Shown here: piece after piece, positions 34,812 through 43,533 of the stretch
Position numbering within the stretch: position 1 is the stretch's first letter
Layout: each line of letters begins with the position of its first letter
Source: Flavobacteriales bacterium
Lineage (GTDB): Bacteria > Bacteroidota > Bacteroidia > Flavobacteriales_F > PHOS-HE28
Length of the DNA: 64,000 nucleotides
Assembly (NCBI GenBank): GCA_016718655.1
Contig: JADKCV010000013.1
Span: 39,934 to 103,933, forward strand
Direction of reading: 5' to 3'
Program-made: the position numbers and the translations under genes
Notes under the pieces: model-generated
What the model was told of the DNA's origin: nothing
What the model saw: only the letters and a program-made list of their open reading frames with translations
Databases searched by the model: none

Positions 34812-35723
34812 ATGCAAGCGCGTCGCAACGCCCTGGTGCTCCTTCATATCGTGGTCTTCGTCTGGGGCTTCACGGGCATCCTGGGCAAGCTCATTGAGCA
34901 AAGCACCCTGCACCTGGTCTACACCCGTACGGTCATCGGCATGGTGGGTCTGGCGGTGGCAGCGTGGTGGCTGAAGCAGCCGTTATCCTGGCGAACCCCG
35001 GACCTGAAACACTACCTGCTGACCGGCTTGATCATCACCGGCCACTGGATCACCTTCTATGGCGCCATCAAGATCAGCACGGCCAGTCTGGCGGCGGCCT
35101 GCCTCAGCACCAGTACGGTGTTCACCGCGCTCCTGGAACCCATCTGGTTCAAGCGGCGCATCAGGACCTACGAGGTGGTGCTCGGACTGGTGGTGATGGC
35201 CGCGCTCTTCCTCATCTTCGGCTTGGAGACCAAGTATCGGCTAGGCATCGCCGTGGCCACCCTCAGCGCCCTGCTCAGCGCCTGGTTCAACATCATCAAT
35301 GCCAAGCTCATCCAGCGCGACAGCGCTATCCGGATCGGGTTCTACGAAATGGGTGCGGTGGTGCTCGTGATCGGCCTTTGGCTGGCCTGGGAGAGCGACC
35401 TTCCACCACCCTTGTGGCAACTGCCTGCGAGCGACATCAGCTATCAGCTGTTGCTCGGCTTCGTGTGTACCTCCTTCGCCTTCGTGGCCGGCATCGCGGT
35501 CATGCGCCAGCTCTCGCCCTTCACTGTCATGCTCACCGTGAATCTGGAGCCGGTCTACACCATCCTCATCGCGCTCCTCATTTGGGGAGCGGAGGAACAG
35601 ATGACCACCGGGTCCTACCTCGGCATCGCCTTGATATTGGCCTGCCTGGTGGTGAACGGCTGGTTGCAGCGGAAGCGCGATGCGCGCGAGGTGGTGGAGC
35701 CCGATCCCCTCACCCAAGGTTGA
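34812..35723 (+). CDS. DMT superfamily (EamA) transporter
   Basis: 303-aa inner-membrane protein with about ten helices in two EamA halves: LLHIVVFVWGFTGILGKLI ... CLSTSTVFTALLEPIWFKRRI, then LSALLSAWFNIINAKLI ... LSPFTVMLTVNLEPVYTILIALLIWGAEEQMTTGSYLGIALILACLVVNG. Each half ends in the characteristic EP helix. The exported or imported metabolite cannot be assigned. The C-terminal tail is cytoplasmic and charged. A TAACTTGG box precedes the ATG. Confidence 0.92.
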   Translation: MQARRNALVLLHIVVFVWGFTGILGKLIEQSTLHLVYTRTVIGMVGLAVAAWWLKQPLSWRTPDLKHYLLTGLIITGHWITFYGAIKISTASLAAACLSTSTVFTALLEPIWFKRRIRTYEVVLGLVVMAALFLIFGLETKYRLGIAVATLSALLSAWFNIINAKLIQRDSAIRIGFYEMGAVVLVIGLWLAWESDLPPPLWQLPASDISYQLLLGFVCTSFAFVAGIAVMRQLSPFTVMLTVNLEPVYTILIALLIWGAEEQMTTGSYLGIALILACLVVNGWLQRKRDAREVVEPDPLTQG

Positions 35724-35724
35724 C

Positions 35725-35732
35725 GAACTTCG
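35725..35732 (+). promoter_or_regulatory. putative -7 box (GAACTTCG) for the DUF4230 gene
   Basis: GAACTTCG ends 4 nt before the ATG at 35737 and begins two bases after the stop of the upstream gene; it implies a near-leaderless transcript. Confidence 0.3.
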
Positions 35733-35736
35733 TACC

Positions 35737-36360
35737 ATGGACCGCACAAAAGGACTGGTGTTGCTGCTCGGCGTGGGCCTGTTGGTGTTCTTCATCACCC
35801 GCGAGGTCTATCGACCCGAGGCCAGCACGGAACAGGTGGAAGCCACGGTATTGTTGGAGCGCGTGCGGCCGGTAATGAAGTTGGTCACCGTGGAAGGCGA
35901 CTTCAGCGAGGTGATAACCTTCAGCGACGCCAATGCCGCTTGGTTCGACTGGACCCGGGAGCTCCCCTGGAATCGCAAGCAGGCCATGCTTCTGGTGAAG
36001 GCCAGGGCCTCGGTAGGCTACGACCTGGAAGGCATGGGCCTGGAATTCGACGACGCCACCCGCACCGTTCGCTTCACCGGCATGGGGAAAGCCAAGCTCC
36101 TTTCACTGGAGCACGATGTGAAGTACTACGACCTGGCGGAAGGCACCTTCAACGCCTTCAGCGCCGCCGATCACACGCGCATGAATGCCCAGGCCAAACA
36201 GCGCATCCAAGCGAAGATCCCGGCCAGCGGACTGTTCCGGAAGGCCGAGGAGCAGCAGGGTGAATTCCTGGTGATCCTGAAGGCCGTGGTGGAGAACGCG
36301 GGGTGGACCTTTGTGGAGGAGACCGGGACGAACGGTCCTACCGCTCCTATCAAGGACTGA
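35737..36360 (+). CDS. DUF4230 domain-containing protein
   Basis: 207-aa protein with an N-terminal membrane anchor (KGLVLLLGVGLLVFFITREVY), then the DUF4230 core: LERVRPVMKLVTVEGDFSEVITF, KQAMLLVKARASVGYDLEGMGLEFDDATRTVRFT, KLLSLEHDVKYYDLAEGTFNAFSAADHTRMNAQAKQRI. It is expected to sit on the outer face of the inner membrane; function unknown. The start at 35737 is placed just after a GAACTTCG box; longer in-frame starts overlap the transporter gene. Confidence 0.88.
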   Translation: MDRTKGLVLLLGVGLLVFFITREVYRPEASTEQVEATVLLERVRPVMKLVTVEGDFSEVITFSDANAAWFDWTRELPWNRKQAMLLVKARASVGYDLEGMGLEFDDATRTVRFTGMGKAKLLSLEHDVKYYDLAEGTFNAFSAADHTRMNAQAKQRIQAKIPASGLFRKAEEQQGEFLVILKAVVENAGWTFVEETGTNGPTAPIKD

Positions 36361-36389
36361 ACCAAGCCCCCCGCCCGGGTGTTCCCCGG

Positions 36390-36397
36390 TATCTTCG
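36390..36397 (+). promoter_or_regulatory. putative -7 box (TATCTTCG) for ispG
   Basis: TATCTTCG lies 27 nt upstream of the ispG ATG at 36425, supporting this start over the longer open frame that begins inside the DUF4230 gene. Confidence 0.4.
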
Positions 36398-36424
36398 CCG
36401 CAGCACACCAGCGGCCTTAGGCAC

Positions 36425-38374
36425 ATGTCCTCCACCCTACTCGCTCCCAGCCAATACTGTCCCAGCCTCACGCGGTACGAACGCTGGAAGACCCGCTCCG
36501 TGCGCATCGGTGAGATCGGCATCGGCGGTCACAACCCCATCCGGGTACAGAGCATGACCACCACGGACACGATGGACACGGCGGCCACCGTGGCCCAGAG
36601 CATCCGCATGATCGAGGCGGGCTGCGAACTGGTGCGCATCACCGCCCCGAGCAAGAAGGACGCGGAGAACCTGGCCGAGATCAAGAAGCGGATCCGTGCG
36701 GCGGGCTTCAGTGCCCCCTTGGTGGCCGACATCCACTTCACGCCCAACGCCGCTGAAGTGGCCGCCCGAATTGTTGAGAAAGTGCGCGTGAACCCCGGCA
36801 ACTACGCCGACAAGAAGAAGTTCGATGTGCGCGAGTACACCGATGCGGAATACGCCGAGGAGCTGGAGCGCATCCGCGAGCGCTTCACCCCGCTGGTGCG
36901 CATCTGCAAGGAGCACGGCACGGCCATGCGCATCGGCACCAACCACGGCAGCCTCAGCGACCGCATCCTGAACCGCTACGGCGACACGCCCGAGGGCATG
37001 GTGGAGAGCGCCTTCGAGTTCCTGCGCATCTGCCGCGACGAGAACTACCACGAGATCGTGCTGAGCATGAAGGCCAGCAACGTGCAGGTGATGGTGCAGG
37101 CATACCGCCTGCTGGTACACCGCATGATGAGCGAGGGCTGGGACTACCCGCTGCACCTGGGCGTGACCGAGGCCGGCGACGGCGAGGACGGTCGCGTGAA
37201 GAGCGCGGCAGGCATCGGAGCGCTGCTGGAGGACGGCATCGGAGATACGGTGCGCGTGAGCCTCACGGAGGACCCCGAGTTCGAGATCCCCGTGGCCCGT
37301 GCCTTGGTGGACCGCTACAACGACCGCAGGAACCATGGACCCATCCCCGAGGTGGCGCAGGTACCGGTGTATCCGTTCACCTATCAGCGTCGTCATAGCC
37401 GCGAAGTGCTCAACATCGGCGCGCGGCATGTGCCCGTTGTGATCGCCGACCTCAGCGGCCGCGCGGCGATCACCCCAGCCACGCTCTTTGCCTGGGGCTA
37501 CCGCTACAGCGTGCCCTTGGACAAGTGGAACATCACCGACCAGGCCTGCGACTACGCCTTCATCGGCAAGAACACCATCGACTTCGAGATCCCCGGCACG
37601 TTGGGGATCATCCAAGAGCACGCCACCTGGCTCGGTAACGCGAAGAAGGATCGGCATTACCCGTTCCTGAACAAGCGGGAATACCTCGGCGGCGCGGCGC
37701 GTCATCCCCAGTTCAACCTGGTGTACGCCACCTTGGCCGACCTGGACGAGGCTTACATCACCGCGCTGAAGGCCGACCCCACGGCCGTGCTGCTCATCGA
37801 CACGCACAACGCGCACGGCATGGCCGAACAGCGTCGGCTCTTCTTCGAACTGATCGCTCAGGAATGCCCTGTTCCGGTGATCATCGGTCGGGCCTATGGC
37901 GCCATCTCCAACGATACGTTGGTCCTGAACAGCAGCACCGACATGGGTCCGCTGCTCATCGACGGCCTGGGCGATGGCGTCTTCATCGCCGACGAGCACG
38001 GTGGCCGCGAGGACCTGGTGTGCCGCACCGCCTTCGGCATCCTGCAGGCCACCCGCACGCGCACCAGCAAGACCGAGTACATCAGCTGTCCCAGCTGCGG
38101 CCGCACGCTCTTCGACCTACAGGAGACCACGGCCAAGATCCGGGCGCGGACCAGTCACTTGAAGGGTGTCAAGATCGGCATCATGGGCTGCATCGTGAAC
38201 GGCCCGGGCGAGATGGCCGACGCCGACTTCGGCTACGTGGGCACCGGCCCTGGCGTGATCACCCTGTACCGCGAGAAGGAAGTGGTGAAGCGCAACGTGC
38301 CCAGCGAACACGCGGTGGACGAGCTCATTGGCCTGATCAAGGAGCACGGGATGTGGGTAGAGGTGGAAGGCTAA
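36425..38374 (+). CDS. ispG: (E)-4-hydroxy-3-methylbut-2-enyl-diphosphate synthase
   Basis: 649-aa iron-sulfur enzyme of the MEP isoprenoid pathway (MEcPP to HMBPP). The N-terminal TIM-barrel has IGGHNPIRVQSMTTTDTMDT, VADIHFTPNAAE and RVNPGNYADKK. A ~250-residue insert between barrel and Fe-S domain identifies the long form found in Bacteroidota, Chlamydiae and plants. The C-terminal cluster ligands are CPSCGRTLFDLQ and GCIVNGPGEMADADFGYVG. It shares the pathway with ispD (60337-61008). The start at 36425 follows a TATCTTCG box; the frame is open upstream to 36311. Confidence 0.96.
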   Translation: MSSTLLAPSQYCPSLTRYERWKTRSVRIGEIGIGGHNPIRVQSMTTTDTMDTAATVAQSIRMIEAGCELVRITAPSKKDAENLAEIKKRIRAAGFSAPLVADIHFTPNAAEVAARIVEKVRVNPGNYADKKKFDVREYTDAEYAEELERIRERFTPLVRICKEHGTAMRIGTNHGSLSDRILNRYGDTPEGMVESAFEFLRICRDENYHEIVLSMKASNVQVMVQAYRLLVHRMMSEGWDYPLHLGVTEAGDGEDGRVKSAAGIGALLEDGIGDTVRVSLTEDPEFEIPVARALVDRYNDRRNHGPIPEVAQVPVYPFTYQRRHSREVLNIGARHVPVVIADLSGRAAITPATLFAWGYRYSVPLDKWNITDQACDYAFIGKNTIDFEIPGTLGIIQEHATWLGNAKKDRHYPFLNKREYLGGAARHPQFNLVYATLADLDEAYITALKADPTAVLLIDTHNAHGMAEQRRLFFELIAQECPVPVIIGRAYGAISNDTLVLNSSTDMGPLLIDGLGDGVFIADEHGGREDLVCRTAFGILQATRTRTSKTEYISCPSCGRTLFDLQETTAKIRARTSHLKGVKIGIMGCIVNGPGEMADADFGYVGTGPGVITLYREKEVVKRNVPSEHAVDELIGLIKEHGMWVEVEG

Positions 38375-38379
38375 CTTCC
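38372..38379 (+). promoter_or_regulatory. putative -7 box (TAACTTCC) overlapping the ispG stop
   Basis: The first three bases are the TAA stop of ispG, and the box ends 4 nt before the ATG of the CpcT-like gene. Either a leaderless promoter or a coincidence of stop-codon sequence. Confidence 0.25.
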
Positions 38380-38383
38380 GGCC

Positions 38384-38998
38384 ATGATCCGCGCCACCAT
38401 TCTGCTCGCCACGATCGGACTACCTGTACTGCTCCACGCCCAGCGCACCCGCGCGCTGGAGCAGATCGCCAGCACCATGGCCGGCTCGTACACGAGTGCT
38501 GAACAAGCGAAGACCGACACCAGTTACTTCGAGATCGAACTTGAGATGGTACGCATCTGGCCCAAGCGGCGCGATGGGGCCTGGTTCTATGTGGAGCAGG
38601 CCACCGCGGACAGCAAGGCCAAGCCTTACCGCCAGCGTGTGTACCACGTACAGCAGGTGAACGACAGCACCTTCACCAGCAACATCCTGACCATCAAAGG
38701 AGGCGAATCGCTGTACGGCGCTTTCGCCGACCCGGTAAGGCTCGAACGCCTGAACCCCGATTCGTTGGAACGACTGGATGGTTGCGCCATCACCTTGCAT
38801 CGGAAGGGGAACACCTATACGGGCAGCACGCACGACCGCGATTGCCCGAGCAAGCGAGGCAAGGCTGTGTACACGACCAGCGAGGTGGTACTAAGCTCCG
38901 ACCGCATGGTGAGTTGGGACCGCGGTTGGGATGCCGAAGGCAAGCAAGCCTGGGGCGCTGAGAAGGGCGGCTACGTCTTCATCAAGCGGCGGCGCTGA
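38384..38998 (+). CDS. CpcT/CpeT-like family protein, secreted
   Basis: 204-aa protein with a signal peptide (IRATILLATIGLPVLLHAQ). The mature part follows the CpcT/CpeT pattern: LEQIASTMAGSYTSAEQA, MVRIWPKRRDGAWFYVEQA, PYRQRVYHV, LDGCAITLHRKG, STHDRDCPSKRGKA and SWDRGWDAEGKQAWGAEKGGYVF. In cyanobacteria this fold attaches bilins to phycobiliproteins; here, with an export signal and no phycobilisome genes, another lipocalin-like ligand role is more likely. It starts 10 nt after ispG and converges on the PorP gene with 4 bp between stops. Confidence 0.85.
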   Translation: MIRATILLATIGLPVLLHAQRTRALEQIASTMAGSYTSAEQAKTDTSYFEIELEMVRIWPKRRDGAWFYVEQATADSKAKPYRQRVYHVQQVNDSTFTSNILTIKGGESLYGAFADPVRLERLNPDSLERLDGCAITLHRKGNTYTGSTHDRDCPSKRGKAVYTTSEVVLSSDRMVSWDRGWDAEGKQAWGAEKGGYVFIKRRR

Positions 38999-39002
38999 TC
39001 CA

Positions 39003-40046
39003 TCAGCCTTTGGAATTGGGCAGGCGCACGCGCGTGTCCTTGAACATGCCGATCCACTGCAGGCTGAGCTCGGCACCACCACGGAAGCCGGTCTGTGCAC
39101 GCAGCTTGCCGATGTTCACATCATAACTCAACCCCGCCACCAGCTTGCGCTTCCACTCGAACTGCAGGGTGGGGATCACGGCATCGCCCCAGCGGTGGAA
39201 ACAACCCAAGTGCAAGGCCGAGGAGTTCTTGTCCGTGGTGAAGCGGCTATCCTGTCCGATGCGTCGGTGCATCATCGCCCCGTACAGGATCTCGCGCGTT
39301 CCACCCTGTTGCGCAACCATGGCACGCGGTGACCAGGTCCATCGCTGACCGGGGATGCGCACCTCGCAGTGTGCCATATACCTGCGAAGCAAGCGATCGC
39401 CAACGCCGCTCAGCAGGTCCACTCTGGGTTGGGTGAGGTGGAAGGACGAAGCACCAGCCAACCAGGACACCCCGTTGCGCAGCTCACCGCGCGCCATCAA
39501 TCCAGCAGCGAGGTCCATGAACGACCGGCGCTGGTTGGTGATCAGTTCATTCGTGGGTAAGGACGGATCGTAACCCGCACCGTTGTACTGGCTGTCCCAA
39601 CGCATGCCCTCGAGCACGGCACTGCGTTGCCCGTAGGCGGCTTGCATCCCCAGGGCCACCGTGCTGTGCTCGCCCATGCGCAAGGCATAGGCCACGCTCA
39701 ACGCGCCTTGGGTATCACCGAAGCCGGTGGTGCCTGCCTTATCGGTGAACGCACTCAATCCCACACCGATGTAACGACCACCGAGCCGATCGCGGAGCAC
39801 CGGCAGGTCATAGCTGAAGTACTGCGTGCGGAACGGAACACCGATGCTGGTCCATTGCTGGCGATGGGCCAGCGCGACACGTTGATCACCCTCCCCGGAA
39901 CCAGCCAATGCGGGATCGATCACCAAGGGCGTATTGTGGAACTGGGCGAAGTGTACATCCTGCCCCCGAACCGGTTCGATGCAACCAGCCAACGCCGCTG
40001 CAATGCCCAGCAGGACGAGCGCACGGTATGTCTTGTAGCTGCTCAT
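39003..40046 (-). CDS. PorP/SprF family type IX secretion system membrane protein
   Basis: 347-aa outer-membrane protein, the third in the window. The signal peptide has a possible lipobox (IAAALAGC). DVHFAQFHNTPLVIDPALAGSGEGDQRVALAHRQQWTSIG is the diagnostic PorP/SprF opening, and the protein ends in a barrel strand region with LVAGLSYDVNIGKLRAQTG. Its ATG overlaps the stop of the upstream type B cargo gene by 4 nt, so it is that protein's probable export or anchoring partner and the last gene of the seven-gene operon. Function in secretion is inferred from SprF. Confidence 0.93.
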   Translation of the reverse strand: MSSYKTYRALVLLGIAAALAGCIEPVRGQDVHFAQFHNTPLVIDPALAGSGEGDQRVALAHRQQWTSIGVPFRTQYFSYDLPVLRDRLGGRYIGVGLSAFTDKAGTTGFGDTQGALSVAYALRMGEHSTVALGMQAAYGQRSAVLEGMRWDSQYNGAGYDPSLPTNELITNQRRSFMDLAAGLMARGELRNGVSWLAGASSFHLTQPRVDLLSGVGDRLLRRYMAHCEVRIPGQRWTWSPRAMVAQQGGTREILYGAMMHRRIGQDSRFTTDKNSSALHLGCFHRWGDAVIPTLQFEWKRKLVAGLSYDVNIGKLRAQTGFRGGAELSLQWIGMFKDTRVRLPNSKG

Positions 40047-43018
40047 CGCACAAGGGTCACGTTATGCGTGCGTTCGATCACCTCGCCATCGAGGAGCGTG
40101 GCCTGCAGCACCACCACATACACGCCGCTGGCGCAGGGACTTCCGTTCGCAGTGCCATCCCATCCCATACCGGGCTGCGCGCTCGTGAACACGCGCATAC
40201 CCCACCGGTCATAGATGGCGAGTTCCATCTCACCGATGGCATTGCCGCGCGCGAAGAACACGTCGTTATTCCCATCACCGTTCGGGCTGAACACATCGGC
40301 CAGGAAGATGGCCTCACTGTCCTGGATGCAGATCTCCGCACGCATCGAATCGCGGCACCCACCTTCATTCCAGACCACGAGCTCTATGGGGTAATAGCCG
40401 GCCACGCCATGATCATAGCTGGGATCCAGACCAGGTGCATAGGGCAGCGTATCACCATCGATGAGCCAGTAGCCAGCCACCGCGTTGTTGCTCAGGTCGA
40501 TGAAGGTCACCTCCCGCTGTTCCCAAGGCACGCAGTCCACCTCGGGATTGCTGCTGAACAGGGAGGTGATGGGCGGCCATGCCGGGATGCGCAACAGGGT
40601 GTCCTGCTCACATCCGGTGTCCTCGTTCACCACGGTAACCTCCACCAGCGAGCCTGCGGGAAGGGAGATGCTGTCTGCGACAATAGGTGTCGTAGTGCCC
40701 CACGTGAACCGGAAGTCGCCTGCAGCGGCCACGGTGCCCAAGGCGAAGCCCTGCTCACCCCAACACTGCTGCGCACTGAAGGTGTACTCAGGTTCATACG
40801 GTGGATGCACCAGGATCGGGATGCTGTCCACCACCGGGTCGCTGCATCCATCGGCGGTCACCACCACGTAGGTCGTACTGACCAGGGGCGACACGGCTTG
40901 TGTGGATACCGGGAAGAGGCCATCGCTCCAGTTGAACAGGATGGGTGTCTGTGGGGGACCGCCGTTCGCAACCACAGCAATGGTGGTGCCGCCCCCATCG
41001 CAGATGGCCGGTGTACCCACAGTGACCGTGGTGGTCAATGCCGGATGATCAACGAACGTCATCGTATCAGCGCTCATGCAGGCCCCGCTCCCGTAGGTGT
41101 AGATCAGGGTATAGGCGCCATCCGGCAGCGTGGACGGCGAGAAGCTCGGTGTAGGTAGTCCGGTGAACACACCGCCCGGAGGGTCCAAGAGCACATCGAC
41201 CTGGATAGCATTGGAACAGTACGTGTCCTGCACTCCAGCGATGCTGGCCTCCTGATAAGCGAGCACGTTGACAACCACACTATCCGAGCATCCCGCAGGA
41301 GCTTCATAGTAGATGACATGTTCACCCTCCCCCACCTCCGCAGGATCGAACACGCCGGTCGCCGAAACGCCCTCGCCCGTGAACATGGCGCCAGGTGGTA
41401 CTTCAGCGATCATGAACGGATCCACTGCGGAACACACGGTCAACGCATCCACATCCAACCCATCCGGATGTACCAGCACGAGCAGCGAGTCGCTGCAGGT
41501 GTTCGCGGCATAGACGAGGATGAACGCACCAACTCCGGACACCCCAGGGTCGAAGTACCAGTCATCTTCATCATCCTGGGTGACGGACACACCGTTCCAA
41601 ACACCATCCCACGGTGTGCGTCCTGTACTGCTCTCATCGACCAACAAGGCCTCATCGCTTGCACAGAAGAACAACGTGTCGACGGTGAGCGTGGTGTAGC
41701 CAACGAGGATGCCGATCGTATCGACGCAGCCGTTGGGTGCGAAGTACAGCAGTTGATCCCATCCATCACCTGCTTGCACAGGATCATAGGTGCCTAAGTC
41801 AGCATCCACGATCCCATCACCGGTCCATGTGCCACCCGGGGGAACAGCAGCAGGGACCAGTGTGTACGGTGCCGGCATGCTCGGACAGGCACTGCGATCA
41901 CCACCGATATCCACCGGCTTCACATGGATCGTGAACTCCGTGTCGCAGCCCTGCATCACATAGCGGATCACATGATCACCGCCCCCCGCTTCATCGGGAT
42001 CGAAGGTGCCGTAGATGGAATCCACGACCCCGGCACCACGCCAGCGTCCGCCGAAAGGATACACCGGGATATCGAAGGGATAGGTGCTTTGGCACACCGT
42101 ATCCAATCCCGTGTTCGCCATGACATGGTCGACGTTCACGGTGAGCACATCGCTGCAATTACCGGCGGAGTACGTCACGAGATAGGATCCGATTATGCTC
42201 GGGTCGAACACCCCGTTGGGCGTGGTGAAGGGGCCGCTCCAGGCACCGCCTTGCGGGCTGAATTCACTGAAAGCGAAGGGCGCGGTGCCTGGACAAGCAG
42301 CCACATCGAAGCCGGCGTCCATACTGTCCACGGTGAGCAGCAGCTCCGCCGCACAGCCGCCGGGAAGCGTGTACGTGATCACATGCAGACCTGGTCCTGC
42401 GGTGTCGGGATCGAGCGTACCGACCAAGGTGTCGAGGATGCCGGGGCCCTCCCACCAGCCACCCGGCGGTGTGGCCACCAGATCGAACGCATTCAACGAT
42501 TGGCAGATGGTGGTGGGCGCACCGATGATCTGCGGGTCGATCACAGTGATGGTGCGCGATGCCGTCGCTGTCTGCCCGGTGCCCTGCTCCGCTACCGTGA
42601 CACTGTAGGTGGTGGTGACCGTTGGGCAGGCTGAGATCGGTCCCGCGACCGAGGGCAGACCACCGTTCCAACTGTAGGTATAGGCATTGCAGCCGTTCAC
42701 ATCGGCGCGCAACGCCACACAATCACCCGCACAGATGGTGTCCTGCGCAGCGAGGATCTCCACCTGCACGGGGCAGGTGCTCACCTGTGTTTGTGCGGTG
42801 AGTGTGAAGAACCAGAGCGAATCGCAGCGATCGCGCAGCCCGATCCTGAAGGACAGTGTGTAAGGACAGTTGCGATCGAACGCGGGGTCCACGCCGAGCT
42901 GCAGCTGCGCGGTGGAACCACCGGAGCACGCGATGGGTGTGGCACTGATGACCTCCGGCGCTTGCACCCCGTTCAGTCCGAAAGCGCCCGCAGCGATCGA
43001 GTCGCAGGGGAATGGCAT
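40043..43018 (-). CDS. CUB/Ig-repeat T9SS type B cargo protein, C-terminal segment (frameshifted gene)
   Basis: Main part of an ~1,159-aa gene spanning 43523-40043. It holds about seven repeats of the form PPGG-x-W-GPG...FDP...AG-x-G-HVI-Y...GC-D, a Cys-containing Ig-like region, a PKD-like domain, and a C-terminal type B sorting domain (DVFSPNGDGNNDVFFARG, YDRWGMRVFTSAQPG, WDGTANGSPCASGVYVVVL). The ATG at 43018 is not the true start: sense continues upstream in another frame up to the C-run at 43010-43007. Removing one C joins the parts as ...YAIP-CDSIAAG.... PorP/SprF follows with ATGA overlap. Confidence 0.85.
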   Translation of the reverse strand: MPFPCDSIAAGAFGLNGVQAPEVISATPIACSGGSTAQLQLGVDPAFDRNCPYTLSFRIGLRDRCDSLWFFTLTAQTQVSTCPVQVEILAAQDTICAGDCVALRADVNGCNAYTYSWNGGLPSVAGPISACPTVTTTYSVTVAEQGTGQTATASRTITVIDPQIIGAPTTICQSLNAFDLVATPPGGWWEGPGILDTLVGTLDPDTAGPGLHVITYTLPGGCAAELLLTVDSMDAGFDVAACPGTAPFAFSEFSPQGGAWSGPFTTPNGVFDPSIIGSYLVTYSAGNCSDVLTVNVDHVMANTGLDTVCQSTYPFDIPVYPFGGRWRGAGVVDSIYGTFDPDEAGGGDHVIRYVMQGCDTEFTIHVKPVDIGGDRSACPSMPAPYTLVPAAVPPGGTWTGDGIVDADLGTYDPVQAGDGWDQLLYFAPNGCVDTIGILVGYTTLTVDTLFFCASDEALLVDESSTGRTPWDGVWNGVSVTQDDEDDWYFDPGVSGVGAFILVYAANTCSDSLLVLVHPDGLDVDALTVCSAVDPFMIAEVPPGAMFTGEGVSATGVFDPAEVGEGEHVIYYEAPAGCSDSVVVNVLAYQEASIAGVQDTYCSNAIQVDVLLDPPGGVFTGLPTPSFSPSTLPDGAYTLIYTYGSGACMSADTMTFVDHPALTTTVTVGTPAICDGGGTTIAVVANGGPPQTPILFNWSDGLFPVSTQAVSPLVSTTYVVVTADGCSDPVVDSIPILVHPPYEPEYTFSAQQCWGEQGFALGTVAAAGDFRFTWGTTTPIVADSISLPAGSLVEVTVVNEDTGCEQDTLLRIPAWPPITSLFSSNPEVDCVPWEQREVTFIDLSNNAVAGYWLIDGDTLPYAPGLDPSYDHGVAGYYPIELVVWNEGGCRDSMRAEICIQDSEAIFLADVFSPNGDGNNDVFFARGNAIGEMELAIYDRWGMRVFTSAQPGMGWDGTANGSPCASGVYVVVLQATLLDGEVIERTHNVTLVR

Positions 43019-43523
43019 AACTGAATCCGACCGTGAGTCCGGAGCTGTTGCATGCGGGAGGTGTCACGATGGACATCACCGGAGGAACGGGCGGTTCCGC
43101 TTCAGCACGCCACTGCGCCTCGAAGCCACAGTAGGCCACGCTTTGATCGCTGACGAAGTGGATGGTGAGCACGCCGCTGGTGGCTACGATGGGAGGTGGG
43201 GCCACCACCCCGGAATACACCGGTCCGATCTGGGGTGAGTTGATCGTCGGCCCGTCGTGGAAGGTGAGCCGATCATAGCCCTGCTCCAGGCAGAACGTGG
43301 GTTGGAAGACCATGGTGATGGTGCTTCCGGCATCGATGGTGAACGTGAGGTCCTCGTTGTTGCCGTAGATGTTGCCGCCGGGTCCGGCCTCGCTGTCCAA
43401 CAGGATCCCCTTGCAGATCGTCACCGTGGTATCGCTCATGTTGAACTCCGGCAACACCTGAGCCTGCAGCAGCAGCGGGGCCGCGAGCAGAAGGAGCAGG
43501 CTATGGCGGAGCGTGGCGCGCAT
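42723..43523 (-). CDS. CUB/Ig-repeat T9SS type B cargo protein, N-terminal segment (frameshifted gene)
   Basis: First part of the cargo gene. It has a signal peptide (LLLLLAAPLLLQAQ) and a CUB domain (TVTICKGILLDSEAGPGGNIYGNNEDLTFTI, YDRLTFHDGPTINSPQIG, LTIHFVSDQSVAYCGFEAQW). Sense ends near 43010 (SYAIP). The remaining residues to 42723 are out of frame and Arg-rich. It starts 10 nt after the Ig-like lipoprotein gene. Counting 43523 to 40043 gives 3,481 nt, one more than a multiple of three, consistent with a single extra base. Confidence 0.83.
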   Translation of the reverse strand: MRATLRHSLLLLLAAPLLLQAQVLPEFNMSDTTVTICKGILLDSEAGPGGNIYGNNEDLTFTIDAGSTITMVFQPTFCLEQGYDRLTFHDGPTINSPQIGPVYSGVVAPPPIVATSGVLTIHFVSDQSVAYCGFEAQWRAEAEPPVPPVMSIVTPPACNSSGLTVGFSYAIPLRLDRCGRFRTERGASAGGHQCHTHRVLRWFHRAAAARRGPRVRSQLSLHTVLQDRAARSLRFALVLHTHRTNTGEHLPRAGGDPRCAGHHLCG

Positions 43524-43533
43524 GACTTCGGAT

